A stretch of DNA of 64,000 nt from Halorubellus sp034808145 (GCF_034808145.1 NZ_JAXHGM010000002.1:310001-374000), one strand, 5' to 3'; positions 1 to 9,594 are shown, counted from the first letter of the stretch. The notes: generated from the sequence alone by a model not told the origin. Made by a program: numbers and translations.

Positions 1-238
1 CGCGGTCGTCGTCGGGGCCGGCGGCGCCGTGGGCGGCCTCCTCGTCGACGCTGACGTTCACGGGGAACGCGGGCGTCCCACCGAGCTCGCGGATGCGGTC
101 CTCGGCCCACTCCGATATCTCGAGGTAGCTCGTCCCGACCTCCAGACGGTCGGCGGCCTCGTCGCGGACTTGCGCGAGTATCTCGCCGGCCTCCCGGTGC
201 TTCTCGTACTTCTCGGCGTCGAGGTCGACGTCGCTCAT
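1..238 (-). CDS. map: methionine aminopeptidase type II, N-terminal part (cut by window edge)
   Basis: Methionine aminopeptidase removes the initiator methionine from new proteins in the cytoplasm. Only the first 79 codons are inside the window; the rest lies beyond base 1. The ATG at 238 opens a reading frame beginning MSDVDLDAEKYEKHREAGEI, followed by the helix, the ELGGTPAFPVNVS strand and the DEEAAH stretch typical of the start of archaeal type II enzymes. The metal-binding residues are further downstream and cannot be checked. The assignment rests on this N-terminal pattern alone. Confidence 0.8.
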   Translation of the reverse strand, partial: MSDVDLDAEKYEKHREAGEILAQVRDEAADRLEVGTSYLEISEWAEDRIRELGGTPAFPVNVSVDEEAAHGAAGPDDDR

Positions 239-474
239 ACCCCAGCGTAGACCCGTCCGCGAGAAAGAGGTTGCGTCTCCCCACGCGAATCCGCGACCAC
301 GACCGACGCCCCACGCAGCCACCGCGACCGCATCGCGTCCCGTGGCCGTCCCCGCGCATCGCCTTCCGGTCGCCATCGACCGTACGATGCTCGTTAGCGT
401 ACACATTCTACATAGCCGCATAGAGTCGTCATAGCAACGCTTTACGTGCGTTCCAGTTCATATAGGCCAAGTCC

Positions 475-1179
475 GTGACAGCCGACCGACTCGACTTCGA
501 CGACACCGACGGTGCCTGTCATCGACGCATCGACCTCGACGACTGGGACGACGTCTTCGTCGTCGGAGACGTCCACGGTTGCTTCGACGCACTGCAGCGA
601 CTGCTCGCGACGCTCGAGGTCACCGCGGACGACCTCGTCGTGTTCGTCGGCGACCTCGTCCGGAAGGGCCCGGACTCGCGGGCGGTCGTCCGGACCGTCA
701 GCGAGGCCGAGAACATGCTCTCCGTCCGCGGGAACAACGAGGAGAAGCTCCTGCGCGGGGAGACGGAACTCCCCGAGCTCTCCGCCGTCGACGTGGAGTA
801 CGTCCGGTCGATGCCGGTCGTCGTCTCGTGGGACGACGGCGTCGTCGTCCACGGCGGTATCGACCCGCGGAAACCCCTCGGCGAGCACGACGTCGACGAC
901 GTCCAGAACACGCGTTCGCTCACCGACGACTCCTACGGCCGCCCGTTCTGGTGGGACGAGTACGCCGGCGACCGGCGCGCGTTCTTCGGGCACACCGTCC
1001 TCTCCAGTCCGGTCGTCCGCGAGCACGCCGTCGGGCTCGACACCGGCTGCGTGTACGGCGGCGACCTCACCGCGTACGACGTCCGGAACGAGGCGGTCGT
1101 CGCGGTCCCGCTGCGCCGCGAGGGGCTCTCCCGGAGCGACGACGCCATCGTCGACACCCGCGAACGCCTCTCCGCCTGA
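475..1179 (+). CDS. PPP-family metallophosphoesterase (protein phosphatase-like)
   Basis: A 234-residue calcineurin-like phosphoesterase of the serine/threonine phosphatase (PPP) type. The metal-site motifs appear in order: GDVHG (31-35), GDLVRKG (59-65), RGNNEE (85-90) and a VVHGG near 122. The usual GDxxDRG and GNHE are slightly altered, which is more like bacterial PrpE/ApaH-type enzymes than eukaryotic PP1. The substrate could be phosphoprotein or dinucleoside polyphosphate; the sequence does not decide. The start is a GTG at 475; an AT-richer stretch precedes it. The TGA stop touches the next frame, which can open at GTG 1180, so the gene is probably co-transcribed with polyphosphate kinase. 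Confidence 0.8.
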   Translation: MTADRLDFDDTDGACHRRIDLDDWDDVFVVGDVHGCFDALQRLLATLEVTADDLVVFVGDLVRKGPDSRAVVRTVSEAENMLSVRGNNEEKLLRGETELPELSAVDVEYVRSMPVVVSWDDGVVVHGGIDPRKPLGEHDVDDVQNTRSLTDDSYGRPFWWDEYAGDRRAFFGHTVLSSPVVREHAVGLDTGCVYGGDLTAYDVRNEAVVAVPLRREGLSRSDDAIVDTRERLSA

Positions 1180-1194
1180 GTGACCCGCTTCTCG

Positions 1195-3591
1195 ATGTCC
1201 GATACCGACGACGCGGCGACCCACGGGAACGACTCGACCGACCGGGACGAACGCGCAGACGACGCACCCGAACCCGATGCCGACGACGCACCTAAACCGG
1301 ATGCCGACGAACGCCGTCGTATGCCTGTTGACGAGGACTCGGACGCGCCCGCGGACGCCGACGTCGCGTCGCTCGACGCGCCAGCGAACGACGGTGCGAG
1401 CGCGTCCGGCGGTGCACGCGCGGACGGCGACGGGGCGGCCGCGCGACCGTCCGCGACGCCGGCCGTCGACCCGGACGACGTCGACCTGGACGACGACGCG
1501 CTCTACCTGAACCGCGAGCTGAGCGAGCTCGCGTTCCAACGCCGAGTCCTCCACGAGGCCGTCGACGACCGGAACCCCCTTCTGGAGCGCGCGAAGTTCC
1601 TGTCGCTGTTCACCTCGAACCTCGACGAGTTCTTCATGAAACGCATCGGCGGCCTGAAACAGCAGATGGACGCGGGCGTCACCGAACTCACGCCCGACGG
1701 CCGCACGCCGCGCGAGCAGTGGCGCGAATCCATCGAGACGGCCGAAGCGCTGTTCGAACGCCAGTCCCGCTGCTATCGGGAGAGCGTCGAGCCCGCGCTC
1801 GCCGACGCCGGCATCCACCTCCTCGACCACGACGACCTCACCGACGAGCAGTCCGAATCCCTCCGCGAGTACTTCGAGGCGCAGGTGCTCCCGACGCTCA
1901 CGCCGCTCACGTTCGACCCCGCGCACCCGTTCCCGTTCATCTCGAACCTCAGCCTCTCGATGGCGATACTCACGCGGCAGTCGCCGGACGCGAACGTGAA
2001 GTTCTCGCGCGTGAAGATCCCACAGAACCGGCCGCGGCTCGTGCGCGTCGACGACAAGGACGCCGGCGACGCCCACGCCGAGTTCGTGCCCCTGGAGCAG
2101 GTCATCGGCGCGAACCTCGACCTCCTGTTCCCCGACACCGAGGTCGTCGACTGGTCGACGTTCCGCGTCACGCGCAACGCCGAGGTCCGACGGAACGAGG
2201 AGGTCGCGGAGGACCTCATCGACATGATCGAGGAGGTGCTGCGCGAACGCCGGTTCGCGACCGTTGTCCGCTTGGAACTCGCGACCGGGACGCCCGACCG
2301 CGTCCGCGACCTCCTCGTCGAGCACCTGGACGTCGACGAACGCGAGGTGTTCGTCCGCGACCCGCCGCTCGACTACCGGGACCTCATGCGACTGCACGGG
2401 CTCGACCGCCCGACCCTGAAGTACGACGACTGGACGCCGAAACCGCACCCGCGGTTCACGCGCGTCCAGGAGGACGAGGACCGGACGATATTCGACGAGG
2501 TCCGCGACGGCGACGTCCTCGTCCATCACCCCTATCACTCGTTCACGCAGACCGTTCACGGGTTCATCCACGAGGCCGCGCACGACCCGGACGTCCTCGC
2601 GATCAAGGCCGCGATCTACCGGACGGCGAAGGACTCGAACGTCATCCAGAGCCTCATCGAGGCGGCCCAGAACGGGAAGGAGGTCGCGGTGATGGTCGAA
2701 CTGAAGGCGCGGTTCGACGAGGAGAACAACCTCCGGTGGGTGAACCGCCTGGAGGAGGAGGGCATCCACGTGGCGTACGGGACGCCCGGGTTGAAGACGC
2801 ACACGAAGACGACGCTCGTCGTCCGCGAGGAGACCGACGACGTCCGGCTGTACAGTCACGTCGGGACGGGGAACTATCACTCGGAGACCGCGAAGACGTA
2901 CGAGGACCTCGGGCTCTTCACCGCGGACCGGGACGTCGGCCAGGACCTCGTGAAGCTGTTCAACTTCTTCACGGGCCACTCGATGCACGACGACTACCGT
3001 CGGCTCCTCATCGCGCCGACGAACATGCGCGAGCAGTTCCTCGACCGCATCCGCCACGAGACCGAGGTCGCTCGCGAGGGCGGAGCGGCGCGCATCGTCG
3101 CGAAGATGAACCGCCTGGAGCACCCCGAGGTCATCAGGGCGCTCTACGAGGCGTCGATGGCGGGCGTCGAGTGCAAGCTCATCGTCCGGGACATCTGTCG
3201 GCTCCGCCCCGGCATCGAGGGCGTGAGCGACAACGTCGAGGTGCACAGTATCGTCGGGCGGTTCCTCGAGCACTCGCGCGTGTTCTACTTCGAGAACGAC
3301 GACCCCGGCTTCTACATCGGGTCGGCGGACTGGATGGTCCGGAACCTCGACAACCGCGTGGAGGCGAACGCGCCCGTCGAGGACCCGCGGTTACAGCGCG
3401 AGCTGGCGCACGTGCTCGAACTGAACCTCGAGGACAATCGTCGTCGCTGGCGGATGCACGCGGACGGGTCCTACGAGCAGGTGCGGCCCGCGGACGGCGA
3501 GGGGGTCAGGGACCTCCACGAGCGCATGATGGCGCGTGCGGAGGGCGGCCTGGACGTGTGGGACGGACCGGTCGAGCTGTTCGAGGACTGA
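1195..3591 (+). CDS. ppk1: polyphosphate kinase 1
   Basis: Makes long-chain polyphosphate from ATP, reversibly. The product has 798 residues, longer than the usual 690-720 because of about 100 acidic, low-complexity residues before the conserved core (YLNRELSELAFQRRVL). The two phospholipase-D-like halves are present: the catalytic histidine is H555 in the motif YSHVGTGNYHSET (equivalent to E. coli H435) and H693 lies in EHSRVFYFEN (equivalent to H592). ATG 1195 was chosen; the frame also allows GTG 1180, directly after the phosphatase stop, and ATG 1321. The phosphatase upstream may act in the same phosphate physiology, but that is inference. Confidence 0.93.
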   Translation: MSDTDDAATHGNDSTDRDERADDAPEPDADDAPKPDADERRRMPVDEDSDAPADADVASLDAPANDGASASGGARADGDGAAARPSATPAVDPDDVDLDDDALYLNRELSELAFQRRVLHEAVDDRNPLLERAKFLSLFTSNLDEFFMKRIGGLKQQMDAGVTELTPDGRTPREQWRESIETAEALFERQSRCYRESVEPALADAGIHLLDHDDLTDEQSESLREYFEAQVLPTLTPLTFDPAHPFPFISNLSLSMAILTRQSPDANVKFSRVKIPQNRPRLVRVDDKDAGDAHAEFVPLEQVIGANLDLLFPDTEVVDWSTFRVTRNAEVRRNEEVAEDLIDMIEEVLRERRFATVVRLELATGTPDRVRDLLVEHLDVDEREVFVRDPPLDYRDLMRLHGLDRPTLKYDDWTPKPHPRFTRVQEDEDRTIFDEVRDGDVLVHHPYHSFTQTVHGFIHEAAHDPDVLAIKAAIYRTAKDSNVIQSLIEAAQNGKEVAVMVELKARFDEENNLRWVNRLEEEGIHVAYGTPGLKTHTKTTLVVREETDDVRLYSHVGTGNYHSETAKTYEDLGLFTADRDVGQDLVKLFNFFTGHSMHDDYRRLLIAPTNMREQFLDRIRHETEVAREGGAARIVAKMNRLEHPEVIRALYEASMAGVECKLIVRDICRLRPGIEGVSDNVEVHSIVGRFLEHSRVFYFENDDPGFYIGSADWMVRNLDNRVEANAPVEDPRLQRELAHVLELNLEDNRRRWRMHADGSYEQVRPADGEGVRDLHERMMARAEGGLDVWDGPVELFED

Positions 3592-3621
3592 CGGCGACGC
3601 GCTCGGTCGAGTCGGGCGCCG

Positions 3622-3738
3622 TCAGTCGTCGTCGGCGATCCACGCGCAGTCCGGGCACGCGTCGACGCCCTGGACGTTGATCGTCTTCGTCCCGCACTCG
3701 GGGCAGGCCGTGCGACGGTGCTGGGTCTGTTCGAGCAT
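3622..3738 (-). CDS. zinc-ribbon microprotein, 38 aa
   Basis: A very small protein with two CxxC knuckles (CPECG and CPDC) 15 residues apart, enough for one zinc ribbon, and an acidic C-terminus. Single-domain zinc microproteins of this size are common in haloarchaea; a few studied in Haloferax affect motility or biofilm, but most have no known role. It is convergent with ppk1, whose stop is only 30 bases away, and is followed on its own strand by nothing obvious. The ATG at 3738 is the only sensible start. Function not assigned. Confidence 0.75.
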   Translation of the reverse strand: MLEQTQHRRTACPECGTKTINVQGVDACPDCAWIADDD

Positions 3739-3821
3739 ACGCCTCTAGTCGGCATCGACGATGATAAAGATAGGGTACGACACGCGTCGAAAATCGGGTG
3801 CGTGGCGTCGCTGTCGCGCGA

Positions 3822-4736
3822 TTACTGACCTTCCGGTCGTTCGACGGCGACGGCGGTCTGCATGAGTTCGGAGTTGTACGCGCTACCGGCGTTCCCGGCC
3901 GCGTCGAGCACGATGACGCCAGCTTGGGCGCCCGTGAGCTCGCCGAACTCGCCGACGGCGAGGGCGGCAGCGTCGTCGGCGTCCCGGCCGGACTCGAGGT
4001 GGCGGACGGCGCGGCGCGCGAGCGTGACGCGAGCGATGTCCTCGCCGGCGCCGGTGGCGCTCGCCCCGCCGGCGGGCGCGCAGTAGAATCCGTTCCCGAG
4101 CTGGGGGACGTCGCCGACGCGCCCGGCGAGCGCGAACCACCGACCGCCGGTGGAGGTCGCGGCCGCGAGGCGGTCGCCGTCGCGCGCGACCGCACCGACG
4201 GTGTCGTGGTCGGTGTGGTCGCGCTCGGACTCGGGGTCGGCGTTCGCCCCGCCGTTCCGCCCGAAGCGGTCCGCGAGCCACGCGAGGTGCTCGCTGGGCG
4301 ACCCGCTCGGCGGGTCCGCGGCCGCGTACTTCTCGCGCGTTCGCTCCGTGAAGAGGTCGCGGTCGGTGTCGACGCCGTAGTCGTCGGCGAGCGAGACGGC
4401 GTGGTCGCCGGAGACGAGGACGTGCGGCGTCTCTTCGAGGACGACGCGGGCCGCCGAGACGGCGTGCTCGACGTCGGGCATCGAGCACGCGGCGCCCGCG
4501 GCACGGTCGCTCGTCATGACGCCGGCGTCGGTGCGGACGACGCCGTCGGACTGGACGGCGCCGCCGACGCCCGCGTTGAACCGCGGGGACGATTCGAGGA
4601 CGTGGATGGCCGCTTCGACCGCGTCGAGCGGTGTGGCTGCACCGGCGCCCTCGCTCGCCGCGTCGTCGAGAATCGCCTGTCGGCTCTCGGGCTCGTCGGG
4701 TGCGCTCCCCGCACCGCCGTGGACGATGACCTGCAT
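3822..4736 (-). CDS. isoaspartyl peptidase/L-asparaginase (Ntn hydrolase)
   Basis: Plant-type asparaginase/isoaspartyl dipeptidase family, 304 residues. These proteins cleave themselves to expose an N-terminal threonine nucleophile; here that is T179 in HDTVGAV, preceded by an unusually long acidic linker (150-177). The N-terminal MQVIVHGGAG, the FNAGVGG motif (53-59) and the C-terminal GNGFYCAPAGGASATGAGE substrate loop are typical. The frame is open 34 codons further upstream, but ATG 4736 is chosen because conserved sequence starts there and a TATA-like TTAAG lies about 27 bases upstream. Likely roles are asparagine breakdown or clearing isoaspartyl peptides. Confidence 0.9.
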   Translation of the reverse strand: MQVIVHGGAGSAPDEPESRQAILDDAASEGAGAATPLDAVEAAIHVLESSPRFNAGVGGAVQSDGVVRTDAGVMTSDRAAGAACSMPDVEHAVSAARVVLEETPHVLVSGDHAVSLADDYGVDTDRDLFTERTREKYAAADPPSGSPSEHLAWLADRFGRNGGANADPESERDHTDHDTVGAVARDGDRLAAATSTGGRWFALAGRVGDVPQLGNGFYCAPAGGASATGAGEDIARVTLARRAVRHLESGRDADDAAALAVGEFGELTGAQAGVIVLDAAGNAGSAYNSELMQTAVAVERPEGQ

Positions 4737-4760
4737 GGATTGGCTCGCGGCCCCCCGGCG

Positions 4761-4766
4761 CTTAAC
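4761..4766 (-). promoter_or_regulatory. TATA-like box of the asparaginase gene
   Basis: On the minus strand CGTTAAGC lies about 27 bases before ATG 4736, the spacing expected for a leaderless archaeal transcript. It also supports the chosen start codon. Confidence 0.5.
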
Positions 4767-4990
4767 GCTTGCCGACCGGGACGACGCGAGCCGCGGCCGG
4801 GAGGCCGTGTGTGGAACCTCCATGGCCATTGGCCCCAAAGTACTTGTTGTGTGCTAACTGTTGTCTATAACGTGATGCGGACAATACGCTTGCGACGACC
4901 GTGACGTCGTCCGCGCGACCACCGACGCAGCGGGCGGCACCCACGAACGCACCGGCGACCGCCGACCAACGGGCCTCCGACGCACGACGA

Positions 4991-5261
4991 CCGCGGTGAC
5001 GCACCTGCACCGCGGCCACCTGAACCGCACCCGAACCGGCACCCACGCAACCTCCGCGGCGAATCACCTGCGCCGCGGCCGCCCGAATCGAACGCGAACC
5101 AGCCGCCGTCGACGTCCGCGGTGAACTGCCTGCGCCGCGGCCGCTCGGACCGCTCGCACCGTCCGCAACCAACTTCGAACCGCTCGCAACCAACTTCGAA
5201 CCGCCCGCGACCAGACTCCGAGACGACGCGACCCCCGCGGTGAACCACCCGCACCGCGGCC
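4991..5261. repeat. array of CCGCGG-N13-CCGCGG units, about 62-bp period
   Basis: Four copies of a 27-base block start at 4991, 5054, 5116 and 5235. Each has two CCGCGG palindromes exactly 19 bases apart (start to start), joined by a similar spacer close to TGAAYCACCTGCR, and ends in CC. The steps are 63, 62 and 119 bases, so the period is about 60-62 with one unit missing or decayed near 5177. Steps of 62 are not multiples of three, against a coding origin. Confidence 0.85.
5164..5205. repeat. 21-bp direct repeat, two copies
   Basis: CGCAACCAACTTCGAACCGC occurs at 5164 and again at 5185, in immediate tandem with a 21-base period; a decayed third copy follows (CGCGACCAGACTCCGA). It sits where a unit of the 62-bp array would be expected. 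Confidence 0.8.
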
Positions 5262-5460
5262 GACCGGCACCGGACATCGACCACCCCACGACGGAGACGC
5301 AGACGTCGTGGCCGACAACGCACGCATCGCGATGTCGCGGCGCAGGCCACGCCGCGACCGACCGGCACCGACCCACGACCACGTACCGCGAGTCAACCTG
5401 AACCGCCCGCACACCACCTTCCTGCTGCACCCGACAGACACGTCCCAGAGCCAGCACCGC

Positions 5461-5620
5461 GCAGAGTCCACCGTCGCCGCGCGCAGAGTCCATCCGTCGC
5501 TGCGTCGAGTTCGTCGCCGCGCAGAGTCCGTCGCTGGCGTGCCGAGTCTGCAGCCACCGTGTCGAGTCCGCCGCCGCCGCGCCGAATCCGTCGTCGCCGC
5601 GTCGACTCCGTCGCCGTCGA
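5461..5620. repeat. 20-bp tandem repeat, eight degenerate units
   Basis: Eight consecutive 20-base units run from 5461 to 5620. The best ones (5541, 5561, 5581, 5601) follow the consensus GYCGARTCCGYCGYCGCCGC. The other units share the GAGTCC core or the CGTCGCCGC tail. The period of 20 rules out a repeat peptide. Confidence 0.75.
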
Positions 5621-5717
5621 CCGCACCGCGAATACTCCGGCAAAACTATCCTCCCGACCACGTCGGGAACGGCCGCGAACACGCCGACGCCGGAGGTCTC
5701 GCGGCCAAATGATAGGT

Positions 5718-5725
5718 CTTTTAGG
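5718..5725 (+). promoter_or_regulatory. TATA-like box of icd
   Basis: CTTTTAGG lies about 30 bases before the icd ATG, next to the end of the repeat field. Spacing fits a transcript with a very short leader. Confidence 0.5.
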
Positions 5726-5751
5726 CGGGTGTTCCGACCATCTAGCCGAGT

Positions 5752-7029
<1,278 letters not shown>

Positions 7030-7044
7030 ATAGCGTTTCGTGCG

Positions 7045-7067
7045 CCCGGAAATCTCGGATTTCCGGG
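7045..7067 (+). terminator. perfect hairpin downstream of icd
   Basis: CCCGGAAATC, a TCG loop and GATTTCCGGG form a perfect 10-bp stem 15 bases after the icd stop. There is no long T-run after it, so it may act as a 3'-end stabiliser rather than a classical terminator. Confidence 0.55.
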
Positions 7068-7260
7068 AATCTCGAACGGCTCTTGTAACCGAGCGGTCGC
7101 GGCCGCGGTTCTTCTCTCTCTTTCGTCGCGCTCGATAGCTGCCGATCCGTCAGACACGTCGTTCTCGCGCGGTTGCTCGTGTCGTGTGCGGAGTGACTGT
7201 CGGGTCGAGAGCGGGCGGAGTCCGGTAGCGGTTTGAGCGCGCGGCCGTTGTGTGTGGACG

Positions 7261-7983
7261 ATGGACGACGCGGCCGACGCCGGTGGGTTCGAGTGGGAGT
7301 GCGAGCACTGCGGGGAGCGGACGCCGAAGCACAACCCGCCGTGCTCGAACTGCGGTGGGATGTCCTTGGAGAAGGTGCCGTTGGACGGCGAGCGCGAGGT
7401 GCGGGAGGCGGAGTCGCTCGCGGGGACGTCGCGGCGGACGGTCATCGGGTACGGCGTCGCCGGCGCGGCCGCGGTCGTCGGTGGCGGGTACTTCATCTGG
7501 GACGCCCTGACGCCGCCGACGATTCCGGACGCGCCGGGGAACGCCGAGCGCGCGGGCGGCATCTCGCTGGCGGCAGTCGAGGACGAGGTTCTCGCTGGCG
7601 TGAACGCCGAACGCGATACAGCGCTCGCCGCCGAGGGGCGCGTGGTCGAGGCGGCGCGGTACGCGACCGCGTACACGGTCGTCGAGGGCGAGTCCGGGAG
7701 TGCGCGCGAGCTGTACGGGCGACTCGACGAGTTCCGTATCGGCCGATACCAGTTCGTCCGCCGCATCCTCTCCGGCGGCGAGAGCGAGCGCGCCATCGAG
7801 GGGTTCGCGGACGCCGACGCGGTCGCGGACGCGTTCCTCCGGAACCTCCTCGGCGACGACGACGTGCGCGCGTTCCTCACGAACGAGCGCTTCGAGTACG
7901 GGAGCGCGGACGTCCACGTCGCGCCGAACGGCGACGCGTACGCGAGCGTCGTCGTCGCCAGCGGCGGTACGGGCGTGCTGTAG
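7261..7983 (+). CDS. membrane protein with N-terminal zinc ribbon and CAP-like domain
   Basis: 240 residues in three parts. Residues 9-35 are a zinc ribbon (CEHCG and CSNCGG). Residues about 58-80 form one hydrophobic helix preceded by TSRRTVIG. The rest is predicted outside the cell and resembles a divergent CAP/SCP domain: a helix AVEDEVLAGVNAER near the start and a closing strand pair VHVAPNGDAYASVVV. The CAP resemblance is my reading of the pattern and needs a profile search. The start ATG 7261 is preferred over GTG 7252. It stands alone, with no operon partner. Function unknown. Confidence 0.7.
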   Translation: MDDAADAGGFEWECEHCGERTPKHNPPCSNCGGMSLEKVPLDGEREVREAESLAGTSRRTVIGYGVAGAAAVVGGGYFIWDALTPPTIPDAPGNAERAGGISLAAVEDEVLAGVNAERDTALAAEGRVVEAARYATAYTVVEGESGSARELYGRLDEFRIGRYQFVRRILSGGESERAIEGFADADAVADAFLRNLLGDDDVRAFLTNERFEYGSADVHVAPNGDAYASVVVASGGTGVL

Positions 7984-8063
7984 GAGCGAACTGACGACGG
8001 TGGACCGGTGGGTTCGACGTCGCGAACGAAACGCCTTCGGCGGTCGTCCGCGTCGGTCCGTCC

Positions 8064-8558
8064 ATGACTGACGTACGCGTGCAGGTCGCCGACGGGGACG
8101 CGGAGCGCGAGGACGCGTTCGCGGTGCGGCGCGCGGTGTTCGTGGACGAGCAGGGCGTCGACGAGAGCCTGGAGTGGGACGACTGGGACGACGACCCGGC
8201 GACGACGCACGTCGTCGCGTACGACCGCGATCCGACGCGGGACGCGGCGGTGGAGGTCGCGGACGGCGTGCGGCCGGTGGGCGCGGCGCGACTCCGCCCG
8301 AAGGACCGGGTCGACGCCGTCGTCGGGAAGGTCGAGCGCGTCGCCGTCCTCGAGAGCTATCGCGGTACCGGTGTCGGGCGCGCGCTCATGGACGCGCTCG
8401 AGGACGCGGGCCGCGAACGCGGATTCGAGGGCTTCCTCCTGCACTCGCAGACGCGGGCCGCGGGGTTCTACGAGCGCCTCGGGTACGAGCGGTTCGGCGA
8501 CGAGTTCGACGAGGCCGGCATCCCGCACGTGAAGATGCGCAAGGACGGCCCCGGGTGA
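8064..8558 (+). CDS. GNAT-family N-acetyltransferase
   Basis: 164-residue acetyltransferase of the ElaA/YjcF-like branch. It opens with an RRAVFVDEQGVDESLEWD segment (22-39) typical of this group. The acetyl-CoA loop is RGTGVGRAL at 100-108, on strand VERVAVLESYRG. The C-terminal FYERLGYERFGDEFDEAGIPHVKM closes the fold. The substrate cannot be inferred. The ATG at 8064 is the natural start. It is followed at 68 bases by a secreted protein gene on the same strand. Confidence 0.88.
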   Translation: MTDVRVQVADGDAEREDAFAVRRAVFVDEQGVDESLEWDDWDDDPATTHVVAYDRDPTRDAAVEVADGVRPVGAARLRPKDRVDAVVGKVERVAVLESYRGTGVGRALMDALEDAGRERGFEGFLLHSQTRAAGFYERLGYERFGDEFDEAGIPHVKMRKDGPG

Positions 8559-8625
8559 CCGCGCCCGGTCGCTCCCCCGCGAGCGAGGGAGGAGACTTAC
8601 GCCGGTCGGGCGCGAACCCGAGCGC

Positions 8626-9462
8626 GTGCCGTCTCGACGCGCCCTCCTCCAGGCCGTGGCGGCGAGCGCGCCAGCGCTCGCCCAGCCGGGAACCGAGTCC
8701 GAGCCGAGCAGTGGCGACCACGCGACCGGTCCGTCCGCCGCGCCGGTAGCGAGCCCGTTGACCGTCGGTGTGGCGGTGCATCGCGTCCCGTCGATACCGG
8801 ACCGCGTGTTCCGCCGGGTCGTCCGCGCGGTCGACCGCGGCGTCGAACAGGTCGCGCGGAACGCCGACCGAGAAACCGACCGGGCGATCGACCGCGACGT
8901 CGTCGCGGGCGGAACGACGTCGCAGCGGGCGATAGTGACGAACACGCGCGAGGCGGTCTACGAGTCGACGTCGGACTGGCTCGAGGAGACCGACCGCCGC
9001 GACCCGGACGCCCTCCACCTGATGCTCGTCGACGAGCCGTTCCAGCAGTCCATCGGCTACGGCGGGAACCGCTCGCACGTCAAGTACGACGCGCCGGTGT
9101 CGTACGCGAACGTCGGCGCGACCGAGCGGTGGGACGACGCCGCGGTCACGGACAACATGGCGATACACGAGGTCCTGCACGGGCTCGTGACGCCGTTCGA
9201 CGCTCGCCCCGTCATCGGGCGTGGCTGCGAGCACGACCTCGGCGCGGTCGTCCCGGCGGGCGACGGCCGCGGTGCGCTCGTGACGCCGCTCGCGTCCGCG
9301 TACGCGGAGACGACCATCGGCGGCGAGACCCGGTGGCCGGGGTCGGGCTGCCTCGACCGGTTCTCGCGGGACGTCGGCTACGACCCCGAGTGGTGGGGAC
9401 ACACGTACGCGCTCTCGCAAGCGACGCTCGCCGCGACCGCGCGCTACCTCGGGCGAATCTGA
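8626..9462 (+). CDS. Tat-exported protein with HEXXH zinc-protease motif
   Basis: 278 residues starting at GTG 8626. The N-terminus (twin arginine R4-R5, then LLQAVAASAPALA) looks like a Tat signal with a cleavage site around AQP. The mature part carries HEVLH at 181-185, a candidate zinc site, with D193 and a GCEHDLG stretch soon after. The order HEXXH...H is reminiscent of zincin peptidases but lacks the strict metzincin spacing. Conserved hypothetical; peptidase activity is inference from the motif. No partner genes. Confidence 0.7.
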   Translation: MPSRRALLQAVAASAPALAQPGTESEPSSGDHATGPSAAPVASPLTVGVAVHRVPSIPDRVFRRVVRAVDRGVEQVARNADRETDRAIDRDVVAGGTTSQRAIVTNTREAVYESTSDWLEETDRRDPDALHLMLVDEPFQQSIGYGGNRSHVKYDAPVSYANVGATERWDDAAVTDNMAIHEVLHGLVTPFDARPVIGRGCEHDLGAVVPAGDGRGALVTPLASAYAETTIGGETRWPGSGCLDRFSRDVGYDPEWWGHTYALSQATLAATARYLGRI

Positions 9463-9594
9463 CCCGTCGCTGCGGAGCGACCGCGGCACGCGGCCGCGGC
9501 GGTCGACGCAAAACGAACCTCCGCCGTCTCGCTCCCGACACCAGCCCTCGCCGCCTCGCACGACACTAAGTACCACGCGTCCATAGCCCGAGGC

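Larger units (their letters stand above)
4737..5751. other. 1-kb non-coding region with tandem repeats
   Basis: No convincing gene lies between the asparaginase and icd. The frames that are open here are arginine- or proline-rich low-complexity products of repeats. The left end (about 4836-4880) is AT-richer and holds a possible TATA element on either strand (CTATAACG near 4865). The middle contains three separate families of short direct repeats, listed individually. The right end has the icd promoter. This is much longer than other gaps in the window, which rarely exceed 250 bases. Confidence 0.8.

Noticed and set aside
442..3273. 943-codon open frame on the minus strand across the phosphatase and ppk1
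   Set aside because: High GC keeps antisense frames open. Its product is a Val/Asp/Arg-rich string without motifs, while the plus strand carries two intact enzymes.
4991..5620. Possible CRISPR array in the repeat field
   Set aside because: Repeats are degenerate and joined by related, not unique, spacers; unit sizes differ among three families, and no cas gene is in the window.
5308..5712. 134-codon frame in the repeat field before icd
   Set aside because: It is made of repeat-derived Arg/Ser/Pro sequence, has no promoter or conserved motif, and the 20-base repeat period is not a multiple of three.
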